From assembly GCA_934045905.1 (NCBI GenBank), contig OW203770.1, positions 2,418,001 to 2,482,000 of the forward strand: a stretch of 64,000 nt of DNA. The letters run 5' to 3'. Shown here piece after piece: positions 58,590 through 64,000 of this stretch. Within the stretch, counting starts at the first letter, position 1. Each line of letters opens with the position of its first letter. The notes beneath the pieces are model-generated. The model had not been told where the DNA came from. It did not search any database and was given only the letters and a program-made list of their open reading frames with translations. The DNA comes from Leuctra nigra. Lineage: Eukaryota > Arthropoda > Insecta > Plecoptera > Leuctridae. The position numbers and the translations under genes were made by a program.

Positions 58590-59420
58590 TCCGATTTACT
58601 TGAAATTTTGGGGACTTATAGACTGATTTCAGCTGACGTCACAATCTCACTGAAGGGCAGACCCCTCAATGTTAAATAATAATTGGAAATATTTCTCCTT
58701 TAAATGAGGATTCTGAACTGGTTTATGCATAAGGATTAGTATTACCTATTCACACATATAATTTGTTTAAAAGTTATTCTTGCCCAACTTGATATAAACT
58801 AAGAAAACAATCACCTCAAACACATGTTGTTGCTGCATATCACTGGCCTGATGGCCCTACGCCGAGATTTCAAGGTAGGGGGAGGAGCCTATTCCTATTG
58901 TATTAAGAGGGGGTGAAATCACTCTATTGATAATCATGAAAAACTCATTCCCTGAAAAAATTAAACAATTCGCGTGTCTAGTTTCTGAGATAAATCGATT
59001 TGTCTCCACCATGTTATCTTATGGTGGAAAAAGAAAATCGTATCATTTTTAGGCTATAATGAAGATATATTTTTTTTCGTCGATAGATTTGAACGACATT
59101 TTTTATTATTGTAGACATATGGACATACTATCAGAAAAAAATTGAAAACAATACCAATGTGAGCTATTTTAAAAGTTATAAACCAAATTCGAAACTATTT
59201 TCCTATACCTCCCATGTTAAAGTTTTGTTCATTCTCAAAATACATAAAATTAAATACTCATTGTTGGACTTGAGTTGCAAACTACTGGACATTAAATGAA
59301 TCTGTTATTCTTAAATATAGTTGAAATGTAGGAAAACGTTTTTTGAACTTGTAATTTCAAGAAAAAATATTTTTGTATATATCGATCGATATATCGACCT
59401 TAACTTATTTGTATAATATA
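58590..59420 (-). mobile_element. Diverged member of the ctcctgtgttaaa-core repeat family
   Basis: tgagataaatcgatttgtct, acctcccatgttaaagttt and aaatatagttgaaatgtagg match 19840-20445. Ends not resolved. Confidence 0.5.
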
Positions 59421-59529
59421 TCCAACTGAGTAAAACTCCACAAGTGGACGTAACATAAAAAACAATCTTGAAAAACTAACATTTGATGCAACATGTTAAA
59501 TTTAAAAGGGAAAAATTTAAAGAATCACC

Positions 59530-59963
59530 ACAAACTAAATTATGCTGATCTAATGCTAATTTAATGCTAATGTTTGAACCTAATCTAATCTGGAAAAAAG
59601 TGGACCTAAAGTTTCATTAGAATTGTTAAATATTCGTCTATCTAAAGTGTTGTCAATTTGGAAGTTAAAATTATCGAAAGTATACATAATTCTATTAACA
59701 GAAGAATGTTTCAAAATATTTATTCTACTATTATGAGATTTAAATGAAGATTTTTGGCGAGTGAGGCGGAACTGAAAAATTGAATTTAGACAGAAGTGAG
59801 GACAGTCGATTGAGTTATTAATTAATTTATGAATGTCGCAGCAATTATTTACATGGAATGGAAAAATAAATTTTCTACAGCAGAAAATAATATAATAGTA
59901 AAATCTCATGAAAAAAATTGTTCTAAAACAAAACAAATCAAAAATCAAAAACAATGACAACAC
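59530..59963 (-). pseudogene. Jockey-like non-LTR retrotransposon, reverse-transcriptase ORF C-terminal remnant
   Basis: A minus-strand frame to the stop at 59580 contains CDIHKLINNSIDCPHF, then ILKHSSVNRIMYTFDNFN and a Phe-Ser-rich end. The order 'KLxNxxIDCPxLL ... NRxxRxxN' is the C-terminal tail found after the RT domain in many arthropod Jockey/CR1-type elements. The RT active site and endonuclease are absent, so this is a 5'-truncated dead copy. A ctaat/tgctaat-rich 3' part continues to about 59530. Recognition is from the peptide pattern alone. Confidence 0.6.
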
Positions 59964-59964
59964 T

Positions 59965-60760
59965 TTTCATCCGAAAAAATTTACATTTTCATTCATTATC
60001 AAATTGAAATTCATGTGACATTTTGACGGGAAATCGATGTGTGACGTATGTGAGCCCGGTGGTGTCATATCTAAGTCCACAACAATGTGTTTCCATGGTG
60101 AATACTTTGTTGCCATGGCAATGATGAGCCCCATGACGTCAATCCCGATATTACTGATTCAAAACAAGGTGAAATAATTTTAAAATTCGGAGATTTCTTA
60201 TCAATCTTTCTGTATCAATCATACTTGAAAACGATGCATCACACAATAATAATGTTTTGTTTGTCTACATTCTTAACATGTAGGTACTTTCCCATATAGT
60301 ACAAGCGTGGAATAAAGTAGCCGTGAACGTTGTCTCTCTCTACTCCATATAAAAACATGTTTATGTTATGAGTCAGAGAGAGACAGAATAACACGGTCTT
60401 CTTTCCACCACTGCACACCCACTTCTTAATTGAAACCTGATTTATTATGGTAATTTGATATTTTTTATATGAACTGTTTTCTATATTAAATGTGTGTATT
60501 TTCCTTTTTTCTTTGTAGATTTGTTTGGAACTCCGTGAATGCTATCAATTCATGTTACTGTTTTAATTTTTTGGAATCATCTCCACAGTTGAGCTACTAG
60601 TAGCTTTGTGGAATTTATGTATGTACTATTTTCTGGCTATCAATAAAGGAGTTTAAAATAAATCACGTTATAAATCCATTCTACAACTAGAGAGAGCCCT
60701 ATTGGCATTATAGCTTCAAGATTGAGGTATATTTGTTATCCAAGACATGACTGTGACTGA
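59965..60760 (-). other. Intron sequence of the unrecognised gene; X-box-like site at 60109-60122
   Basis: No exon seen. Contains GTTGCCATGGCAAT (one base from the palindromic RFX X-box) and a short inverted ctctctactcc / gagtcagagagaga pair. Confidence 0.4.
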
Positions 60761-60761
60761 C

Positions 60762-60921
60762 CTTCCCTTCTTGACAGTTGTGAATCGTCCCTCCGCCCTG
60801 CCCAGATCCACTTCCACTCTCCTGAAGAGACTGAAGAGCAGATCTGTGTTGGCCTTGGTCGTGGTGCGCTGCTGTTGCAATTCCTCGGCCGCTGTAGCGT
60901 TGCTCGGCATGCTAAATCGAC
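60762..60921 (-). CDS. Coding exon A of the unrecognised minus-strand gene (possible first coding exon)
   Basis: 160 nt between catttcccag| and GGGAAG|gtcagt. The frame gives RFSM, then PSNATAAEELQQQRTTTKAN, DLLFSLFRRVEVDLGRAEGR, FTTVKKG and two bases of the next codon. It joins exons B and C without a frame break. If the ATG at 60910 is the start, the protein is about 125 residues and complete; if an upstream exon supplies the first base of the RFSM frame, only the C-terminus is here. The N-terminal part is polar and probably helical; the middle (exon B) carries a DDDPYL acidic patch. I recognise no domain. Branch-point-like aactaat lies 20 bp before the exon, and a hAT element begins 34 bp beyond. 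Confidence 0.7.
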
Positions 60922-60959
60922 CTGGGAAATGAGACGGTGCCATTAGTTGAAGCTTAGAG

Positions 60960-61436
60960 CAGGTGTCGGCAATCATTCTTGGTGAAGGAGCCAATTTCAT
61001 AAAACAACAGAAAAGGTTGTCTCTACATGTGTGCAAAATTTCAGATAGATCGGTGAAACGGTGCGGCTTCTATTGCTCCAGGTAAAAGCAAAAAAAAAAC
61101 AGAGTTCCGTGTCAAAAGAGTCAAAAGGAGTCGCTCGCTCAATAATGGGAGCCGCAGTAGAGGCAATCAAATATAATACACCGAAAATAATAAATTGAAT
61201 TACTAGTTTATTTTGAAATTTTGATGAAGCCCCCCAGTTATTGCCCCGCAGGATGGTTTTTTAAGAATTTCAACAATTTCAAAGTGATTCTGGGACTCTA
61301 AAATGAACAAACTAATTCATATAGCCTTCCAATTGTACCCCGAAGGGCGTTTTTTTCGAATGTTAAAATTTTTCTATTCCAGATCTTTACTTAAATTATA
61401 AAGAACCACCATGGATCCGCAGGTTGCCGCCCCCTG
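60960..61436 (-). mobile_element. hAT-type element, CAGGGGTCGGCAAC family, copy 3 (reverse), with nested fragment
   Basis: caggtgtcggcaat to gcaggttgccgccccctg; interior gcggctcccatt, gccccgcagg and ttataaagaaccacc are in reverse order to 21877-22240. Interrupted at about 61017-61142 by the 3' end of a CTAGGAAAACGC-type repeat (caaaatttcagatagatcgg ... gtcgctcgctcaa). Confidence 0.8.
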
Positions 61437-61439
61437 CAC

Positions 61440-61980
61440 GCTAAATTTGAAAGAGTGAAATCCACTCAAAAAGGACGGAAAGTGCACCAAAGTGCACCAC
61501 AATCGTATCATTTTTGAGTGGATTTAACTCATTTTTTTTAGCGATTTCCACTCAATCATATTTAGAGTGTGGCTTCGAGGAATTATAGTTTAAGCATGCA
61601 GTTCGTTTAATCCCATCTAATTAGTTCTGTGGCATAACATTACTTACATACAGACCGACATTTTGTAAACTTTCGGTCATTTGTACTCTTCTGTTACCTG
61701 TCCATTGCTAGCGTTACTGCAAGTGCAGGACTCTTTATGCCACTTTCTCGGTTAATTTGTTTTTTGTTTGTTTTACTAGACTTATTCCCAAACTGAATTC
61801 ATTTTCTGGATATGTTTACTTGCTGGAATGAACCTTAAGGGGGTTCCAGAGTTCGGTAAAGAAATGATAATTAATTGAATCAGTAATGTTGAAGTAAAGG
61901 CAGTAGTTCTGAGATATACGAAAAATAACTGTTTATATGTAGGTGCGTGTTTATTTTTTGTTCATTTTGTCCACCCGTCC
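61440..61980. other. Intergenic or upstream region; weak splice-like signals on the minus strand
   Basis: aaatccactcaaaaaggacg (61459) recurs at about 47751 and is inverted nearby. Minus-strand gtaagt at 61647-61652 could end a non-coding first exon of the minus-strand gene, but nothing else supports it. Confidence 0.25.
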
Positions 61981-62053
61981 GACCAGGTAGCTCAGTTGGT
62001 AGAGCTCTCGCCTGGCAAGTAAGAGGTCCCGGGTTCGAGCCCCGGTTCGGTCG
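61981..62053 (+). tRNA. tRNA-like gene, anticodon GGC (Ala), possibly a pseudogene
   Basis: 73 nt fold into a cloverleaf: acceptor GACCAGG/TTCGGTC (one mismatch, two G-T pairs), D-arm GCTC/GAGC, anticodon stem CTCGC/GTAAG with one mismatch and loop CTGGCAA, T-arm CCGGG/CCCGG with loop TTCGAGC. Internal promoters are intact: box A TAGCTCAGTTGG and box B GGTTCGAGCCC. There is no run of T just downstream for a Pol III stop. The anticodon at 62014-62016 reads GGC, which eukaryotes do not normally use for alanine. Together with the stem mismatches this makes a tRNA-derived repeat or pseudogene as likely as a working tRNA. Confidence 0.6.
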
Positions 62054-62059
62054 GATATT

Positions 62060-62621
62060 TCACATCCCTTCCTATATCATCCTGACTCCATGGAAGCTTT
62101 CCACAGAAACCTACATTCTCAAAATCAATTTTAAACACCAGAATTGATAATAACTGACAATAATTACCACTAGGAAAATGCTCTTTTGGTAAGCGACAAT
62201 TTATTTTTAAAAATGTTTTACCTATATTCGTTATTTTCGAGTCCTTGATTTTTTCGCATTATGCACGTTGTAATCTGAGACCTTGGACTAAACCCTAATC
62301 ATATTCGTTGAATGTCATACCCATATGTTGAATAAGCCTAATTAGATCTAAACCATTTACATATCTAAAACCATGTTCGCTTAATTTTATGTGCCTTCAA
62401 ACAGTGCTAATAATCTAATTTATGGTCGTGCTTGAAAGATAGTCGTAAAAATGCGATTATATTTTCACCTTGTTACACATTTATGTCAATTACTACTATG
62501 ATATAGTGGTGTGGAAAGCTATAAAGTCAGGTACCTAATTAGTTAAGTGGACGCTAAAAGGTCAGGAGCGAAATAATAGATACCTACCAAGCTACAAATC
62601 CTCTCTACCAAGCTACCAGTA
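62060..62621 (+). other. Upstream region of the mucin-like gene
   Basis: AT-rich. tataaag at about 62520 is a possible TATA box, about 100 bp before the start codon. ctctctaccaagctacc lies just before the ATG. Not tested further. Confidence 0.3.
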
Positions 62622-62649
62622 ATGAAGTTGCTGCTTGTGCTGCTCATGG
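62622..62649 (+). CDS. Secreted Thr-rich (mucin-like) protein, exon 1 (signal peptide)
   Basis: ATG with taatg context opens MKLLLVLLM and the exon ends after one base of the tenth codon at a consensus donor (ATGG|gtgagt). A short signal-peptide first exon with a phase-1 intron is common in arthropod secreted-protein genes. The first base (G) joins CA from exon 2 to give alanine, so the frame is continuous. The intron (62650-63710) contains a truncated foldback MITE. Confidence 0.72.
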
Positions 62650-62719
62650 GTGAGTAATAACCTATTTTACCAGTTTTTGCTTTTTCAATTTGAAATTTTG
62701 CAAGGTTATCAAATTTTAA

Positions 62720-63030
62720 GACGGCTGGGTAGTGCGTTTGACCTTGAAGAGTATTTTAATCGATTTCTTTCAATATCTTTTACCAATGTTATTGTTAACA
62801 AAAGAAGGCAATTTGTACGAGTATTCAGAACAGTTCAATGAAAATAATTCCATTGCTTGTAATGGTTTATTAGATTTACTTTGTCCTACAGACGTTTAGT
62901 GCCCGAAAATTAGTAAAATTATGGCACTAAAAATCTTTTGGACACAATAAAACTAATAACTTATTCCAAACTATGAAATTATTTTCATTGAACTGTTCTG
63001 AATACTCGTACAAAGCCCTATTTTGTTTTG
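62720..63030. mobile_element. Foldback MITE, right-truncated, in the intron
   Basis: acggctgggtagtgcgtttg ... cagaacagttcaatgaaaat and its inverse up to aatactcgtacaaagccct; the outer right end is missing and tandem gccctattttg follows. Same family as 23865-24238. Confidence 0.8.
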
Positions 63031-63710
63031 TTTGCCCTATTTTGCCCTATTTTGTGTAGACAATCAAAATGTTCCGTTTAAATTTTGATCAAGACTAACG
63101 TTATCTCATATTTTACACATTTTAGACCAACCGATGAAGTATTTACAGACTTGTTGTAATTTTACGGGTTTCTAAATGTCGAAAGAGATTTTGGTTTCGT
63201 ACTGTGTATGGTATTTATATTTTTTTTTCATAGACACTTACATTGTAAAATTATCAAATGTCAACAGCTTATTACACAAATAGATAGGAATAGTAATATA
63301 AGTTACAGCAGTAACAGTTATAGTGTTACTTTAATGGCTTGTACCAATATGACTTGAAGTTACGGGTACTAAATTCATTGTAATTAAAGTTCGTTCACGT
63401 TAAGAATATCTCTGACGTTTTAGTCGATCACGTCGTTCATTGGTCGGTCACATGAACACTGCCCTGTCAATGGCAAGACTTTCTTCTTTGTATTATTGAA
63501 ATTGTATACATTATGTGAAATACACACTTTTTAATAGTAGAAAATATTAGAAAACTTCAATAAAACTGATTCATCTTCATCTACAGTCGTCTTATACATA
63601 TTTTTTGAATATTGATATTTACATGTGTAGGTTTACAAATGCTCGCTTGACTACAGTAGTACACGGCCGCCATTACGCCTTGATATTATTTGAACGTATT
63701 TTTCTTGCAG

Positions 63711-64000
63711 CAAGTTTGTACCTGCAAGATGGTCACTCAACACCTGCCAGAAGAGGCAATGGAAGAGGCAATGAAGGAGGCAATGGAGGAGACAGAACTA
63801 CTGCCAAAACTACGTCAACTACTACTACCACCCCAACTACAACTACTAAAACCACTAAAACTACCACGCCCACCACCACCACTAAAACTATCACAACCAC
63901 AACTACAACACCAGCCCGTTGCGTCCCCTCTTCAAATCGCGTCTTCATCATTAGCGACTATCCCACCACTACCAACATTCCCGATGTAAACTGCGCCGGG
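63711..64000 (+). CDS. Secreted Thr-rich (mucin-like) protein, exon 2, continues past the window
   Basis: After tttttcttgcag| the frame (two bases finishing codon 10) runs open to base 64000. It completes the signal peptide (ASLYLQ), then a Gly/Asn/Arg stretch (RRGNGRGNEGGNGGDR, about residues 23-38) and about 40 residues of mostly threonine with Lys and Pro, a mucin-like O-glycosylation segment. A more ordinary part follows (ARCVPSSNRVFIISDYPTTT, then NIPDVNCAG). The SDYP...NC spacing is reminiscent of the start of a CUB domain, often preceded by a Thr-rich linker in insect secreted proteases, but only about 28 residues are visible. The other-frame ORFs here are shadows. Confidence 0.72.

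Overview
This is a repeat-dense, AT-rich piece of a metazoan nuclear genome, almost certainly an arthropod and probably an insect. The case for that is spliced genes with GT/AG introns, a recognisable Par-3/Bazooka first coding exon, an Ly6/uPAR gene of the GPI-anchored type common in insects, tRNA-derived SINEs, a Jockey-like LINE remnant, and many non-autonomous DNA transposons with clear target-site duplications. I cannot name the species. No bacterial, organellar or viral gene organisation is visible.

Genes occupy very little of the window. (1) 4942-9499 (+): a complete two-exon Ly6/uPAR gene. It has a signal peptide, exactly ten cysteines once the exons are joined, an 18-glycine run and a C-terminal hydrophobic GPI-type tail, with a poly(A) signal at 9675. 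(2) 51000-51119 (-): the 40-codon first coding exon of a Par-3/Bazooka homologue. The rest of the gene must lie to the left, and I found no further exon by eye. (3) 54947-60921 (-): the last three coding exons, in compatible phase, of a conserved-looking gene I do not recognise; it could be complete at about 125 residues. (4) 62622 to the window end (+): the first two exons of a secreted, threonine-rich (mucin-like) protein. Weaker candidates are two signal-peptide-like ORFs at 13632 and 16513 on either side of a satellite array. A tRNA-like gene lies at 61981-62053.

Most of the rest is mobile or repetitive DNA. One tRNA-derived SINE family has seven long copies and many fragments. There are several DNA-transposon families: a hAT-type MITE with 8-bp duplications (six copies), a hAT-type element with CAGGGGTCGGCAAC ends (three copies), a TACAGGG-ended MITE, a TTAA-flanked piggyBac-like element, an AGAGTCC-ended palindrome with a 3-bp TTA duplication, and a roughly 550-bp AAGGGGGGATGCCCAAG-ended family. 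I also see a roughly 1-kb repeat with CTAGGAAAACGC and GCTCGCTCAA ends, many long foldback palindromes, a 17-copy 121-bp satellite (14371-16433) and at least fourteen homopolymeric G/C tracts of 12-33 nt. Apart from a jockey-like reverse-transcriptase C-terminal fragment (59580-59963) and two doubtful retroelement tails, I recognise no autonomous transposon protein.

The genes do not form an operon or pathway. The most interesting structure is in how mobile elements sit relative to genes and to one another. A SINE has duplicated the 5' splice site of an exon (58137-58422). A hAT element lies about 34 bp upstream of a 3' splice site (60960). A nest at 38159-39857 can be unpicked into successive insertions using intact footprints. 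I found no convincing new biosynthetic, defence or RNA system.
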